DNA of 64,000 bases from Extensimonas perlucida (GCF_007655255.1 NZ_VMYE01000003.1:1-64000); one strand, 5' to 3'. Counted from the first letter of the stretch, positions 49,151 to 60,170 are shown. The notes: generated from the letters alone by a model not told the origin. A program made the numbers and translations.

Positions 49151-50071
49151 TCAACGCAGCCGCTGGATCAGGCTCGAAGTGTCCCAGCGGTTGCCGCCCA
49201 TTTTTTGCACGTCGCCATAGAACTGATCGACCAGCGCCGTGAGCGGCAGGCGCGAGCCGTTGCGCCGCGCCTCCTGCAGCACCAGCCCCAGGTCCTTGCG
49301 CATCCAATCGACGGCGAAGCCGAAGTCGAACTTGCCCTCGACCATGGTCTTGCCGCGGTTTTCGAGCTGCCAGCTCTGCGCCGCGCCCTTACTGATCACG
49401 TCGAGCACCTGCTGCATGTCGAGCTCGGCGTTCTGCCCGAATGCAATGGCCTCGGCCAGACCCTGCAGGATGCCCGCGATGCAGATCTGGTTGACCATCT
49501 TCGCGAGCTGCCCCGAGCCCGCGGGCCCGAGCAAAGTGCAGGCGCGCGCGTACGCCATCACGACGGGCAAAGCTGCGTCGAAAGCCGCTGGATCGCCACC
49601 GCACATCACCGTGAGCTGGCCGTTTTGCGCGCCCGCCTGACCGCCTGACACGGGCGCATCGACGAACTGCAGCCCCTGCGCGCGCGCTTGCGCGTGGAGC
49701 TCGCGTGCCACCTCGGCCGAGGCCGTGGTGTGATCGACGAAGACCGCGCCCGGCGCCATGCCCGCAAAGGCGCCCTGCTCGCCGAGCGTGACCGAGCGCA
49801 GATCGTCGTCGTTACCTACGCAGCAAAACACGAGGCTCGCTCCGGCGACGGCCTCGCCGGGCGTGGCGGCGTGCCGGGGTTTGCTGGGCGCGTCGGCGAA
49901 CTCCTCGCACCATGCCTGGGCCTTGGCCGCGGTGCGGTTGTAAACGGTCACGGCATGGCCGGCGCGCGCGAGATGGCCCGCCATGGGGTAACCCATGACG
50001 CCCAGCCCAAGGAAAGCGAGCTTGCGTGGGGCGATGCTGTCATAGCTGCGCGGATGGATGCTGCTGGGCAT
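49151..50071 (-). CDS. 3-hydroxyisobutyrate dehydrogenase-family NAD(P) oxidoreductase
   Basis: This 306-residue beta-hydroxyacid dehydrogenase has FLGLGVMGYPMAGHLARAGH (cofactor loop), FVDAPVSGGQAGAQNGQLTV (substrate site) and the catalytic Lys in GSGQLAKMVNQ. It could be a 3-hydroxyisobutyrate, tartronate-semialdehyde or related reductase; sequence alone does not decide. The N-terminal 14 residues before KLAFLG may be untranslated. It is on its own transcription unit beside pilU. Confidence 0.92.
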   Translation of the reverse strand: MPSSIHPRSYDSIAPRKLAFLGLGVMGYPMAGHLARAGHAVTVYNRTAAKAQAWCEEFADAPSKPRHAATPGEAVAGASLVFCCVGNDDDLRSVTLGEQGAFAGMAPGAVFVDHTTASAEVARELHAQARAQGLQFVDAPVSGGQAGAQNGQLTVMCGGDPAAFDAALPVVMAYARACTLLGPAGSGQLAKMVNQICIAGILQGLAEAIAFGQNAELDMQQVLDVISKGAAQSWQLENRGKTMVEGKFDFGFAVDWMRKDLGLVLQEARRNGSRLPLTALVDQFYGDVQKMGGNRWDTSSLIQRLR

Positions 50072-50153
50072 ACGAAAACTTTTGGGCTAAAAAACTTTCA
50101 GGATGAACAAGCGCCTGAGCCGACCCGACGCAGGCGAAGGAAGCGCGGAAACA

Positions 50154-51290
50154 TCAAACGATGGCGAAATGCTCGGTGCCCGCAGCAAGATCGGGCGACT
50201 TGGCACGCTGGCTGTTGAGCTTGATCTGCAGACGCAGGTCGTTGAGCGAGTCGGCATTGCGCAGCGCGTCCTCGTAGCTGATGACATGCGCCTCGTAGGC
50301 ATCGAAGAGCGCCTGATCGAAGGTCTGCATGCCCAGGTTGCGGCTTTTTTTCATGATCTCCTTGACCTCGGCCACCTCGCCGCGGAAGATCAGGTCGGCG
50401 ATCAAGGGCGTATTGAGCAGCACTTCCACCGCCGCCGCGCGCCCCTTGCCATCCTCGCGGGGGATCAGGCGCTGAGAAATCATGGCGCGCAGATTCAGCG
50501 ACAAGTCCATGAGCAACTGAGCACGCCGCTCCTCGGGGAAAAAGTTGATGATGCGATCGAGCGCCTGGTTGGCACTGTTGGCGTGCAGCGTGGCCAGGCA
50601 CAAGTGGCCTGTTTCCGCAAATGCCACCGCGTGCTCCATGGTTTCGCGGTCGCGGATCTCGCCCATCAGGATCACGTCGGGCGCCTGGCGCAGCGTGTTC
50701 TTGAGTGCGGCCTCCCAGGAGTCGGTGTCCAGCCCGACCTCGCGCTGCGTCACGACGCAGTTCTTGTGCACGTGCACGAACTCGACCGGGTCCTCGACCG
50801 TGATGATGTGGCCAAAGGAGTTTTCGTTGCGCCAATCGACCATGGCCGCGAGCGTGGTCGATTTGCCCGAGCCCGTCGCGCCCACGACGATGCACAGGCC
50901 GCGCTTGGTCATCGCCACCTCTTTGAGCACCTGCGGCACGCCGAGACCGTCTATGGTCGGCAGCGTGAGCGGAATCGTGCGCAGCACCATGCCCACTTTG
51001 CCCTGCTGCACGAAGGCGTTGACGCGAAAGCGCCCTATGCCTGCGGGCGAAATGGCGAAGTTGCACTCCTTGGTGCGCTCGAACTCGGCGACCTGCTTGT
51101 CGCTCATGATGGAGCGTGTGAGCGTGAGCGTGTGCACCGCACTCAGAGGCTGTGCCGACACCTTGGTCACCTTGCCATCGACCTTGATTGCCGGCGGAAA
51201 ATCGGCCGTGATGAACAAGTCGCTGCCGTTGCGGCTGACCATCAGCTTGAGCAGGTCATTGATGAATTTACCGGCCTGATCACGTTCCAT
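50154..51290 (-). CDS. pilU: twitching motility ATPase PilU
   Basis: This 378-residue accessory pilus-retraction ATPase has Walker A GATGSGKSTTLAAMV, Asp box IITVEDPVEFVH, Walker B ILMGEIRDRETMEHA and HLCLATLHANSANQAL. The long C-terminus after QTFDQALFD distinguishes PilU from PilT. It cooperates with PilT in depolymerising type IV pili at the inner membrane. It is separated from pilT by a cyclic-nucleotide-binding gene, all on the minus strand. Confidence 0.96.
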   Translation of the reverse strand: MERDQAGKFINDLLKLMVSRNGSDLFITADFPPAIKVDGKVTKVSAQPLSAVHTLTLTRSIMSDKQVAEFERTKECNFAISPAGIGRFRVNAFVQQGKVGMVLRTIPLTLPTIDGLGVPQVLKEVAMTKRGLCIVVGATGSGKSTTLAAMVDWRNENSFGHIITVEDPVEFVHVHKNCVVTQREVGLDTDSWEAALKNTLRQAPDVILMGEIRDRETMEHAVAFAETGHLCLATLHANSANQALDRIINFFPEERRAQLLMDLSLNLRAMISQRLIPREDGKGRAAAVEVLLNTPLIADLIFRGEVAEVKEIMKKSRNLGMQTFDQALFDAYEAHVISYEDALRNADSLNDLRLQIKLNSQRAKSPDLAAGTEHFAIV

Positions 51291-51323
51291 GCATCGCTCC
51301 TGCGAAGTCCCACCACAGATACA

Positions 51324-51959
51324 TCACCGCTGGACCTCGCTCAAACGGGCGCTGACCACGCGCATGCGCTGCGAGAGCCTGCGCGCCAGCAGCGCTACCA
51401 GACTCGCAGCAAGCTGCGGATCGCTGGACATCATCGCGTCCATGCCTTCGGCGTCGAGCACGGCGATCTCGCAATCGGTGAGGGTCGTGCAGCTGGAAAA
51501 CCGGATGCCGCCGTCGAGCAGCGACATTTCGCCCAGGATTTCCCCAGGCCGGCTCTCCGCGAGGCGCAGCCGCTCGCCCCAGGGCTGCACGCGATCGATG
51601 GCCATAGTGCCGGTCAGCACCACCAACATGAAATTGCCATATTCGTCCTGGCGGATCACGTCGCGGTTGGGCGGCACCACGGCAAACGTGAAAAAGCGCT
51701 CCATGCGCTCCACGGCCTCCTGCCCCAGCAAACCCATGTATTTGTCGCGCGCCCACAGGGACTGCAGCAGCGTGCCGCCGCGGCGCGCCGGCAGGCGCTG
51801 CGCCCCCACTTCCACGGCCCGGGCCTCCCAAGGCACCAGCTGCGCCCCGGTCGCGCCCTGGCTCGCAAAGGCGGTGGAAAACAAGGTCGAATCCGCCGCA
51901 TCGCTCTGTGGCTGGCCTGCGCGAACCTTCGATCGCAGCAGACCGAGAATGCCTTTCAT
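51324..51959 (-). CDS. cyclic nucleotide-binding domain protein between pilT and pilU
   Basis: This 211-residue protein has a single cNMP-binding fold (about residues 85-190) with MLVVLTGTMAID and PGEILGEMSLLDGGIRFSSCTT, the phosphate-binding cassette. No helix-turn-helix or kinase is present, so it is a stand-alone sensor. Its place between pilT (44 bp upstream) and pilU (33 bp downstream) points to a role in controlling pilus motors through cyclic nucleotides. Whether cAMP or c-di-GMP is bound cannot be told. Start ATG 51959. Confidence 0.9.
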   Translation of the reverse strand: MKGILGLLRSKVRAGQPQSDAADSTLFSTAFASQGATGAQLVPWEARAVEVGAQRLPARRGGTLLQSLWARDKYMGLLGQEAVERMERFFTFAVVPPNRDVIRQDEYGNFMLVVLTGTMAIDRVQPWGERLRLAESRPGEILGEMSLLDGGIRFSSCTTLTDCEIAVLDAEGMDAMMSSDPQLAASLVALLARRLSQRMRVVSARLSEVQR

Positions 51960-52003
51960 GGGTGCTCCTTTGTTCTTTCTTCTTGGTGGGTATCTGCGTC
52001 TTG

Positions 52004-53047
<1,044 letters not shown>

Positions 53048-53095
53048 GGTTCCCTCAGTCTCGTTGGTTAGGCTTTGGTAGGCTTGGCGATCATT

Positions 53096-53812
53096 ATGAC
53101 CACGATTGCAGACAATCTCCAACGGGTGCGCGCACGCATTGCCAAGGCCTGCGCCGCTGCGGGACGCGATCCGGCAACGGTTTCGCTGCTTGCCGTCTCC
53201 AAAACCTTCGGCCCGCAAGCCGTGGCCGAGGCTGCCGCCGCAGGCCAGCGAGCGTTCGGCGAAAACTACATTCAAGAGGGGGTGAGCAAGGTGCTGGCAC
53301 TGCGCGCAGCAGGCCTGGATGCGCTGCAATGGCACTGCATAGGCCCCGTCCAAAGCAACAAGACCCGCCTCGTGGCCGAGCATTTCGATTGGGTGCAAAC
53401 GATAGATCGCCTCAAGACCGCCGAACGCTTGGCGGCGCAGCGGCCCGCGCATTTGCCAGCGTTGCAAATATGCCTACAAGTCAACGTCGACGGCGGCCAG
53501 ACCAAGGCTGGCGTGCCTCCTGAGGAGGCCCTGGCGCTCGCGCAGGCTGTCGCGCAGTTGCCACAGCTGCGCGTGCGCGGGCTCATGAGCATCCCCGAGC
53601 AAGCTCCCGATTTCGAAGCGCAACTGGCAGTCCATCTAAGCGCAAAGCGCCTTTTCGACCATATCCGCGCGCAGGGCGTGGCAGGGTTGGAGGACTTTGA
53701 CATCTTGTCGCTGGGCATGACGGCCGACCTCGAAGCCGCGATCCACGCGGGCAGCACCATGGTGCGTGTGGGCACGGGCATTTTTGGCAGTCGTCCACGC
53801 GCCAATGCGTGA
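53096..53812 (+). CDS. yggS: YggS/PLPBP family pyridoxal phosphate homeostasis protein
   Basis: This 238-residue single-domain alanine-racemase-fold protein has LLAVSKTFGPQAV (PLP-binding Lys), FGENYIQEG, WHCIGPVQSNKTRLV and LSLGMTADLEAAIHAGSTMV then RVGTGIFG. It buffers free PLP; no enzymatic reaction is known. Start ATG 53096 is 48 bp from the divergent pilT start. Confidence 0.96.
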   Translation: MTTIADNLQRVRARIAKACAAAGRDPATVSLLAVSKTFGPQAVAEAAAAGQRAFGENYIQEGVSKVLALRAAGLDALQWHCIGPVQSNKTRLVAEHFDWVQTIDRLKTAERLAAQRPAHLPALQICLQVNVDGGQTKAGVPPEEALALAQAVAQLPQLRVRGLMSIPEQAPDFEAQLAVHLSAKRLFDHIRAQGVAGLEDFDILSLGMTADLEAAIHAGSTMVRVGTGIFGSRPRANA

Positions 53813-53882
53813 ATTCATGCGCGAATATGCTCGCAAAAACGTCACAATCGAGCGCTTGTTCAAAAGACAAAAGGAGGCGTCC

Positions 53883-54371
53883 ATGGGAATCAAAAGCCAG
53901 AGGGACTTTTTTGCCGGCCTCATGTTCATGGCGGTCGGTGTGGCATTCGCCTGGGGATCGACCCATTACCAGATCGGCACGGGCGCACGCATGGGGCCTG
54001 GGTACTTTCCGCTGCTGCTGGGCGTGCTCCTCGCACTCATAGGCGCGATCGTGACCTTCAAGGCCACCGTGGTCGAAACCGAGGACGGCGACCCAATCGG
54101 CCGCTGGGCCTGGAGGCCGCTGTGCTTCATCCTTGCGGCCAATTTCGCCTTTGGCATTTTGCTCGGCGGCCTGCCCAGCCTGGGCATCCCGCCCATGGGG
54201 TTGATCGTCGCGATCTACGCGCTGGTCTTCATCGCGAGCCTCGCGGGCGACCGGTTCAAGCCGCTCGAAGTGGCAATCCTCGCGACGATTCTGGCTGTGG
54301 GCAGTTATGCGGCCTTTGTTTGGGCGCTGAAGCTGCAATTTCAGGTCTGGCCCAGCTTCATCGCGGGTTGA
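53883..54371 (+). CDS. tctB: tripartite tricarboxylate transporter small membrane subunit TctB
   Basis: This 162-residue inner-membrane protein has four predicted helices and the motif GTGARMGPGYFPLLLGVLL typical of TctB. It forms the transporter with TctA, which starts 12 bp downstream. No tctC-type binding protein is adjacent, so a separate binding protein must supply the substrate. Start ATG 53883 has AAAGGAGG upstream. Confidence 0.93.
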   Translation: MGIKSQRDFFAGLMFMAVGVAFAWGSTHYQIGTGARMGPGYFPLLLGVLLALIGAIVTFKATVVETEDGDPIGRWAWRPLCFILAANFAFGILLGGLPSLGIPPMGLIVAIYALVFIASLAGDRFKPLEVAILATILAVGSYAAFVWALKLQFQVWPSFIAG

Positions 54372-54383
54372 ACAGGGGACATC

Positions 54384-55895
54384 ATGGAACTCTTTCACAA
54401 CCTCGCGCTCGGCTTTGGCGTCGCGTTCACGGCGCAAAATCTGATTTACTGCTTCATAGGCTGTCTGTTGGGCACGCTGATCGGCGTGCTGCCAGGCATA
54501 GGCCCGGTGGCGACCATCGCCATGCTGCTGCCCGCCACCTACGCGCTGCCGCCGGTGTCGGCGCTGATCATGCTCGGGGGCATTTACTACGGCGCGCAGT
54601 ACGGCGGCTCGACCACGGCGATTCTCGTGAACCTGCCTGGCGAATCTTCGTCCGTGGTCACGGCGATCGATGGCTACCGGATGGCGCGCAAGGGCCGCGC
54701 CGGGCCGGCGCTGGCGGCGGCGGGGCTGGGCTCGTTCTTTGCGGGCTGCGTGGGCACGGTGATTCTCGCGGCCTTCGCGCCGCCGCTCACCGAAGTGGCC
54801 TTCAAGTTCGGCCCCGCCGAATATTTCTCGCTCATGGTGGTGGGCCTGATCGGCGCCGTGGTGCTGGCTTCGGGCTCGCTGCTCAAGGCCATTGGCATGA
54901 TCGTGCTCGGGCTGCTCTTGGGCTTGGTGGGCACCGACGTGAACTCGGGTGTGGCGCGCTTCAGCTTCGACATCCCCGAACTCACCGACGGCATAGGCTT
55001 CGTGGCAATTTCCATGGGCGTGTTCGGCTACGGCGAGATCATCGCCAACCTTGCGCACCCCGAGGGCAGCCGAGAAATCTTCGCCGCCAAGGTGCATGGC
55101 CTGTTTCCGACCAAGGAAGACTTCAAGCGCATGATTCCCGCCGTGCTGCGCGGCACTTCGCTGGGCGCGGCCCTGGGCATATTGCCCGGCGGGGGCGCGC
55201 TGCTGGCCGCATTTGCCGCCTACACGGTCGAGAAAAAAACGCGTGTGCACCCGGGCGAGGTGCCCTTCGGCCAGGGCAACATCCGCGGCGTCGCGGCGCC
55301 CGAGTCGGCCAACAACGCGGGCGCGCAGACTTCGTTCATCCCCTTGCTCACGCTGGGCATTCCGCCCAACGCCGTGATGGCGCTGATGGTGGGCGCGATG
55401 ACCATCCACAACATCCAGCCCGGCCCGCAGGTGATGAGCAACAACCCCGAGCTCTTCTGGGGGCTGATCGCCTCGATGTGGCTGGGCAACGCGATGCTGG
55501 TGATCCTGAACCTGCCGCTCATCGGCATGTGGATCAAGCTGCTCACCGTGCCCTACCGCTGGCTGTTCCCGGCGATCGTGCTGTTTTGCGCGATCGGCGT
55601 GTATTCGACCAACAACACCACCTGGGACGTATGGATGGTGGGCGCGTTCGGGCTCATTGGCTACATTTTTCACAAGCTCGGCGCCGAGCCTGCGCCGCTG
55701 CTGCTGGGCTTCATCCTCGGCCCCATGATGGAAGAGTACCTGCGCCGCGCGCTGCTGCTCTCGCGCGGCGACTGGGGCGTGTTCGTCACGCGGCCCATCT
55801 CCGCGGGCCTGCTCGCCGTGGCTGCGCTGCTGCTGGTGATCGTGCTGCTGCCGGCCGTGAAGCACAAGCGAGAAGAAGCCTTCGTCGAGGACTGA
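54384..55895 (+). CDS. tctA: tripartite tricarboxylate transporter large membrane subunit TctA
   Basis: This 503-residue permease has about twelve helices, the signature GVLPGIGPVATIAMLLPATY, YYGAQYGGSTTAILVNLPGE and the second-half repeat GILPGGGALLAAFAAY. It drives uptake of citrate-like acids. The partner tctB is 12 bp upstream. The substrate cannot be read from the permease. Confidence 0.95.
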   Translation: MELFHNLALGFGVAFTAQNLIYCFIGCLLGTLIGVLPGIGPVATIAMLLPATYALPPVSALIMLGGIYYGAQYGGSTTAILVNLPGESSSVVTAIDGYRMARKGRAGPALAAAGLGSFFAGCVGTVILAAFAPPLTEVAFKFGPAEYFSLMVVGLIGAVVLASGSLLKAIGMIVLGLLLGLVGTDVNSGVARFSFDIPELTDGIGFVAISMGVFGYGEIIANLAHPEGSREIFAAKVHGLFPTKEDFKRMIPAVLRGTSLGAALGILPGGGALLAAFAAYTVEKKTRVHPGEVPFGQGNIRGVAAPESANNAGAQTSFIPLLTLGIPPNAVMALMVGAMTIHNIQPGPQVMSNNPELFWGLIASMWLGNAMLVILNLPLIGMWIKLLTVPYRWLFPAIVLFCAIGVYSTNNTTWDVWMVGAFGLIGYIFHKLGAEPAPLLLGFILGPMMEEYLRRALLLSRGDWGVFVTRPISAGLLAVAALLLVIVLLPAVKHKREEAFVED

Positions 55896-55933
55896 GAGGC
55901 TGCCCTCGATCCCATTCGATTCTGAAGCAAAAA

Positions 55934-56884
55934 GTGCCCTCAGCCCAGATACAGCAAGCGCAAGCAGCTAGCGATAAAATAGCATCCGGCTTCGTTTTCG
56001 CGCTGCTCGGCGCGGTTGGCTTCAGCGCCAAGGCGATCATCGTCAAGCTCGCGTATCGCCACGGCGCCGACGCCGTCACGCTGCTGATGTACCGCATGCT
56101 GTTCGCGCTGCCCTTGTTCGTGCTGATGGCCTGGTGGGCGGGCCGGGGCCGGCCGCGGCTGACGGGGCGCGAGCGCCTGGGCGTGCTCGCGCTCGGCGTG
56201 ACAGGCTACTACCTCGCAAGCCTGCTGGACTTCGAGGGGCTGCGCTACATCAGCGCCGGCCTGGAGCGGCTCATCCTCTACCTCAACCCCACGCTGGTGA
56301 TGCTGCTCGGGCGCATCGTCTATGGCCGCGGCATTCGCTGGGGGCAACTGCTGGGCATGGCCATCAGCTACTGCGGCGTGGTGCTGGTGTTCGGCCTCGA
56401 AACCCATGTGCAGGGCGCGCACGTGGCCTGGGGCACGCTGCTCGTGCTGCTGAGCGCGCTCAGCTATGCCGTGTACCTGGTGCACAGCGACGCGCTGGTA
56501 CGCCAGCTGGGCGCGCTGCGCCTCGTGGGCCTGGCGAGCACCGTGGCCTGCCTGTGCTGCCTGCTGCACTTTGCGCTGACGCGGCCGCTCGCGGCTGCCG
56601 TCGTCGCGACGCCCGTGCTGTGGCTGTCGCTGCTCAACGCCACGCTGTGCACTGCGGCGCCCATCCTGCTCATGATGATGGCCATAGAGCGCATAGGCGC
56701 GAGCGCGGCAGCGCAGATCGGCATGGTGGGGCCGCTGTCCACCATCTTCATGGGTGTGTGGCTTCTGGATGAGCCCTTTACGCCATGGATGGCCGCAGGC
56801 ACGGCACTCGTCGTCGGGGGGATCTACGTGTGTACGCGCGCTGCGCGCCGCGCCGCGGGTGCGACTGGCGCAGCGCGCCGCTGA
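55934..56884 (+). CDS. DMT-superfamily transporter (EamA)
   Basis: This 316-residue membrane protein has ten predicted helices in two EamA halves (GFVFALLGAVGFSAKAIIVK and GTLLVLLSALSYAVYLVHSD). Such proteins export metabolites or amino acids. No ATG is available in the 5' part, so GTG 55934 is the best start. Its first 15 codons lie within a short dispersed repeat, so translation may start further in. Confidence 0.87.
   Translation: MPSAQIQQAQAASDKIASGFVFALLGAVGFSAKAIIVKLAYRHGADAVTLLMYRMLFALPLFVLMAWWAGRGRPRLTGRERLGVLALGVTGYYLASLLDFEGLRYISAGLERLILYLNPTLVMLLGRIVYGRGIRWGQLLGMAISYCGVVLVFGLETHVQGAHVAWGTLLVLLSALSYAVYLVHSDALVRQLGALRLVGLASTVACLCCLLHFALTRPLAAAVVATPVLWLSLLNATLCTAAPILLMMMAIERIGASAAAQIGMVGPLSTIFMGVWLLDEPFTPWMAAGTALVVGGIYVCTRAARRAAGATGAARR
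55937..55985 (-). repeat. short dispersed repeat at the DMT transporter start
   Basis: The minus strand reads TTATCGCTAGCTGCTTGCGC, then TTGCTGTATCTGGGCTGAGG. It forms the beginning of the DMT open frame (QIQQAQAASDKIAS). Confidence 0.6.
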
Positions 56885-56903
56885 ACCCCCGTCCCCGGTC
56901 TAT

Positions 56904-57986
56904 TCAGAGCTTTTGCCGGAACATGAAGCCGTCGAACGAGGCCTCGGCAAAGCGGAACCACAGCACCTGGTCGCGCTGGAAGGCGCGCATGTCAGCGTAG
57001 ATCTTGCGCCACTCGGGGCTCTTGGCGTCGTTTTCGGCAAACACCTCCATCGAGGCCTTGTATGAGGCTTCCATGATGGCCTGCGAAAACGGCAGCACTT
57101 TGGTTTTGGCCGCGACGAGCTGCTTGAGCGCGGCCGGGTTCGAGGCGTCGTACTTGGCCTGCACGTTGGTGTGCAGATACAGCGAAGCCGCCTCGAGGAT
57201 GGTCTTGTATTCGTCGGGCAGCGCCGCGAGGGCCTTTTGGTTGACGAACAAGTCCACGTTCGGCCCACCCTCCCACCAGCCAGGGTAGTAGTAATACGGC
57301 GCCACCCGGTTGAAGCCGAGCTTCTGGTCGTCGTAGGGGCCCACCCACTCGGCGGCGTCTATGGTGCCTTTTTCGAGCGCGGTATAGACCTCGCCGCCCG
57401 GGATGTTCTGCGGCACGGCACCAAGTTTTTGCACCACCTCGCCGACCAGACCGCCGCCCATGCGCATCTTCAGACCCTTGAAGTCGGCCGGCGTCTTGAT
57501 CTCCTTGCGAAACCAGCCGCCCATCTGCGTGCCCGTGTTGCCGCCGAAAAAGCTCGTGACGCCGTACTGCGCGTAAAACTCGTTCACGAGCTTGCGCCCG
57601 TTGCCGTGCATGAGCCAGGCCGTCATCTGCCGCGAATTGAGGCCGAAAGGAACGCAAGAGCTCAGCGCGAACGCCGGGTTCTTGCCATAAAAATAGTAGC
57701 CCATGGTGTGGCAGATTTCGACCGAGCCGCTTTGCACGCCGTCGAACACGCCAAAGGCCGGCATCAGCTCGCCGGGGCTGTGGATGCTGATCTCGAACTT
57801 GCCGCCCGACATGCTCTTGACCATTTTGGAAAAAAGCTCCGAGCAGCCGTACACGATGTCCAGCGAGCGCGGAAAGCTCGACGCGAGGCGCCAGCGCACG
57901 ACCGGCTGCGCATGCACCGCAGGCGCCGCGCCCGCGGCGAGGATGCCGGCGATGCCGGCATTTTTGATGAGCGAACGACGATCCAT
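56904..57986 (-). CDS. TRAP transporter solute-binding protein (DctP family)
   Basis: This 360-residue periplasmic binding protein has an N-terminal export signal (MDRRSLIKNAGIAGILAAGA) with a near twin-arginine pattern and cleavage near VHA-QP. DctP-type features include GKMRMGGGLVGEVVQKLGA-like residues (seen as GLKMRMGGGLVGEVVQKLG) and AAEWVGPYDDQKLGF. No dctQ or dctM membrane genes are nearby, so it works with a remote permease. Start ATG 57986 has GGAGACA upstream. Confidence 0.92.
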   Translation of the reverse strand: MDRRSLIKNAGIAGILAAGAAPAVHAQPVVRWRLASSFPRSLDIVYGCSELFSKMVKSMSGGKFEISIHSPGELMPAFGVFDGVQSGSVEICHTMGYYFYGKNPAFALSSCVPFGLNSRQMTAWLMHGNGRKLVNEFYAQYGVTSFFGGNTGTQMGGWFRKEIKTPADFKGLKMRMGGGLVGEVVQKLGAVPQNIPGGEVYTALEKGTIDAAEWVGPYDDQKLGFNRVAPYYYYPGWWEGGPNVDLFVNQKALAALPDEYKTILEAASLYLHTNVQAKYDASNPAALKQLVAAKTKVLPFSQAIMEASYKASMEVFAENDAKSPEWRKIYADMRAFQRDQVLWFRFAEASFDGFMFRQKL

Positions 57987-58115
57987 GAATGTGTCTCCTA
58001 GATAGAGCATGGCCCCGCGAGAAACGGGGGCTTTCTCATTCTAGAAACGCCGTGCCACACCGGCGCCCGGGTTTTCCCTGAGTTACGTGCCGCTCGCGCT
58101 CAGGCGCTGCGGCGC

Positions 58116-59342
58116 TCAAGCGCCCGCGGCGGCTGCGAGCTTGCGCAAATCGGTGGCCGGGTCGGCCAGCGCGGCGCGATCGGGCTGTGCGCCGGCCGCG
58201 AGCAGGCGCCGCAGCGGCGCGAAGTCGCGCGCATTGTTCACGCAGGTGGCGCCCACGATGCGGCCCTTTTGCAGCTCGATCAGCGTGAACTTGGGCGCAT
58301 CGATGGAGAGCTCGCCGCGCACAATTTCCTCGTCGCCGCTCGCCAGCCCCGCCACCTGGATGCGCAACGCGCCCTGGTCGGACCAATACCACGGCAATTC
58401 CGCATACGCGGGCGCGGCCGGATCGACGAGGTGGCGCGCCACCGCGATGGCCTGGTTTTGCGCGTTCGACCAGGTTTCGATGCGCTCGAAGCGCCCACTC
58501 AAGGGATTGCGCTGGCGCGTCACGTCGCCTACGGCATAGACATCGGGGCAGGTCGTGCGCCCGAAGGCATCGACGAAGATGCCGTCGTCACAGGCCAGCC
58601 CGGCCGCGCGCGCGAGCGCGTCGTTGGGCACCACGCCTATGCCCACGACCACCATGTCGGCCGCGATGCGCGTGCCGTCGTCGAGCAACACCGCGCCCTC
58701 GGCCAGGCCCGCGACGCTGCGGCCAAAGCGCAAGTCCACCCCTTGCGCGGCGTGGTAGCGCGCAACGAAGTCCGAGAGCGTGGGCGAGGCCGCGCGGCCC
58801 ATCAGGCGTGGCTGGGTTTCGACCAGCGTCACGCTGGCGCCCGCAGCGCGCGCCGTGGCCGCGAGTTCAAGCCCGATGACGCCCCCGCCCACGATCAAAA
58901 GCCGCGCCTGCGCGCGCAGCCCCGCCTGGATGCGGCGCGCATCCTCGAGCGTGCGCAGCGTGTGCACGGGCATGGGCGCGCCCTGCAAGGCGGGCAGCGT
59001 GCGCGGCGCAGCGCCCGTGGCCAGCACCAGCGTGCCGTAGGGCAGCGTGCGCCCGTCCGCCAGCGCCACCGTGTGCGCCTGCGGGTCGAACGACAGCGCA
59101 GATACGCCGAGCAGCCATTCGACCTCGGGCGCGCGCTTGCAGTCGAGGCGGATTTTTTCGGCGTCGCCGTGGCCCATGAAGTCCTTGGACAAGGGCGGAC
59201 GGTCGTAGGGCGGCTCGGCCTCGTCGCCGACCACGGTGAGCGGGCCTGCGTAGCCGGCCTGGCGCAGTTCGCTGGCAAAAGAGACGGCAGCCAGGCCGGC
59301 GCCGAGGATCACGATGGGGGACTTCAATGCTTCTTGGGACAT
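58116..59342 (-). CDS. bphA4: biphenyl dioxygenase ferredoxin reductase (KKS102-type BphA4)
   Basis: This 408-residue FAD protein passes electrons from NADH to the Rieske ferredoxin. It has FAD motif [20 protein letters not shown] motif [18 protein letters not shown] and the C-terminal FAD contact [20 protein letters not shown]. From memory it matches the BphA4 of strain KKS102 almost throughout, including length. In KKS102 A4 lies at the far end of the bph operon; here it is on the opposite strand behind the GntR gene, 53 bp away. Confidence 0.93.
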   Translation of the reverse strand: MSQEALKSPIVILGAGLAAVSFASELRQAGYAGPLTVVGDEAEPPYDRPPLSKDFMGHGDAEKIRLDCKRAPEVEWLLGVSALSFDPQAHTVALADGRTLPYGTLVLATGAAPRTLPALQGAPMPVHTLRTLEDARRIQAGLRAQARLLIVGGGVIGLELAATARAAGASVTLVETQPRLMGRAASPTLSDFVARYHAAQGVDLRFGRSVAGLAEGAVLLDDGTRIAADMVVVGIGVVPNDALARAAGLACDDGIFVDAFGRTTCPDVYAVGDVTRQRNPLSGRFERIETWSNAQNQAIAVARHLVDPAAPAYAELPWYWSDQGALRIQVAGLASGDEEIVRGELSIDAPKFTLIELQKGRIVGATCVNNARDFAPLRRLLAAGAQPDRAALADPATDLRKLAAAAGA

Positions 59343-59377
59343 GGTGCGATCGTTCGATAGGAATGGATGGAGGTGAC

Positions 59378-59387
59378 TAGGAGCCTG
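59378..59387 (+). repeat. possible stub of the 167-bp repeat end
   Basis: TAGGAGCCTG in the gap between the GntR and bphA4 genes equals the terminal 10 bases of the palindromic repeat. The rest of the element is absent, so this may be coincidence or an excision remnant. Confidence 0.25.
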
Positions 59388-59395
59388 ACAACGGA

Positions 59396-60103
59396 CTATT
59401 TCAGCAGATTGCTCTCGCGTATGACCGTGAATGCGTGGCGGATATGCCGACCCAGCAGCGCCGTCGTGCGCTCCAGGTCGCGCCCCAGCACGGCGTCGTA
59501 AATCTCGGCATGCTCTTTGTGCAAAGCATCTATCCGCGCCCCTTCGAAGGCCGACAGGCGCCGGTAGCGCTCCGCAAGCTGATACAGCACGGCCCGAAGA
59601 CGCAACAGCCATGCGGACGTGCAGGCGGAAATCAAGGCCTCATGAAACTCACGGTTGCGCGCCTCCCACTCGTCGAAAGCGCCGACCGCATCCACGGCCA
59701 ACCGCTCCTCGGCACGCGAGAGCTTGTGGTAAGCCGCCACCACCGCGGCCTCCCAGTCGTCCCTGCCCTGCTGCATGCTCTCGCGCACGGCCTCGCACTC
59801 GATCAAGGTGCGCACCCGGCACAAGTCGGCCAGCTCCTGCAGCAACATCGGCGCCACCTTGAAACCGCGGTAGCCCTGCGTGACCACCAGCGCATCCGAC
59901 ACCAGCAAGGCCAAAGCCTCGCGCAAGGTGCCGGCGCTGACCTGGTAAGTCTTTTTCAAGTGCTCGACGCGCAAGGGCTCGTTGGGCGCGTGCTTGCCGT
60001 CGATGATGGCGCGGCGCAGGCCGTGGTAGGCCGTCTCTATCAGCGTGCGCGGCGCGTCCTCTGCCCCAGAGGACGCAACGGAAAAGGCTATGTCGTGGAG
60101 CAT
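59396..60103 (-). CDS. bphS: GntR family regulator of the biphenyl genes (FadR/VanR type)
   Basis: This 235-residue regulator has a winged helix ([39 protein letters not shown]) and an FCD-type helical domain ([22 protein letters not shown]-like metal ligands replaced by [16 protein letters not shown]). In KKS102 and Tn4371 the bph operon is repressed by the GntR protein BphS. By position and family this is its counterpart; the symbol is inferred. It is divergent from the bphX-A1 genes, with an AT-rich 216-bp gap. Confidence 0.85.
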   Translation of the reverse strand: MLHDIAFSVASSGAEDAPRTLIETAYHGLRRAIIDGKHAPNEPLRVEHLKKTYQVSAGTLREALALLVSDALVVTQGYRGFKVAPMLLQELADLCRVRTLIECEAVRESMQQGRDDWEAAVVAAYHKLSRAEERLAVDAVGAFDEWEARNREFHEALISACTSAWLLRLRAVLYQLAERYRRLSAFEGARIDALHKEHAEIYDAVLGRDLERTTALLGRHIRHAFTVIRESNLLK

Positions 60104-60170
60104 GGGTTTAGGAGATCACAGCGTGGAAAAACACCCGCCCCTGCAACCGGGGAAGAGAGCGAGCACCAAG

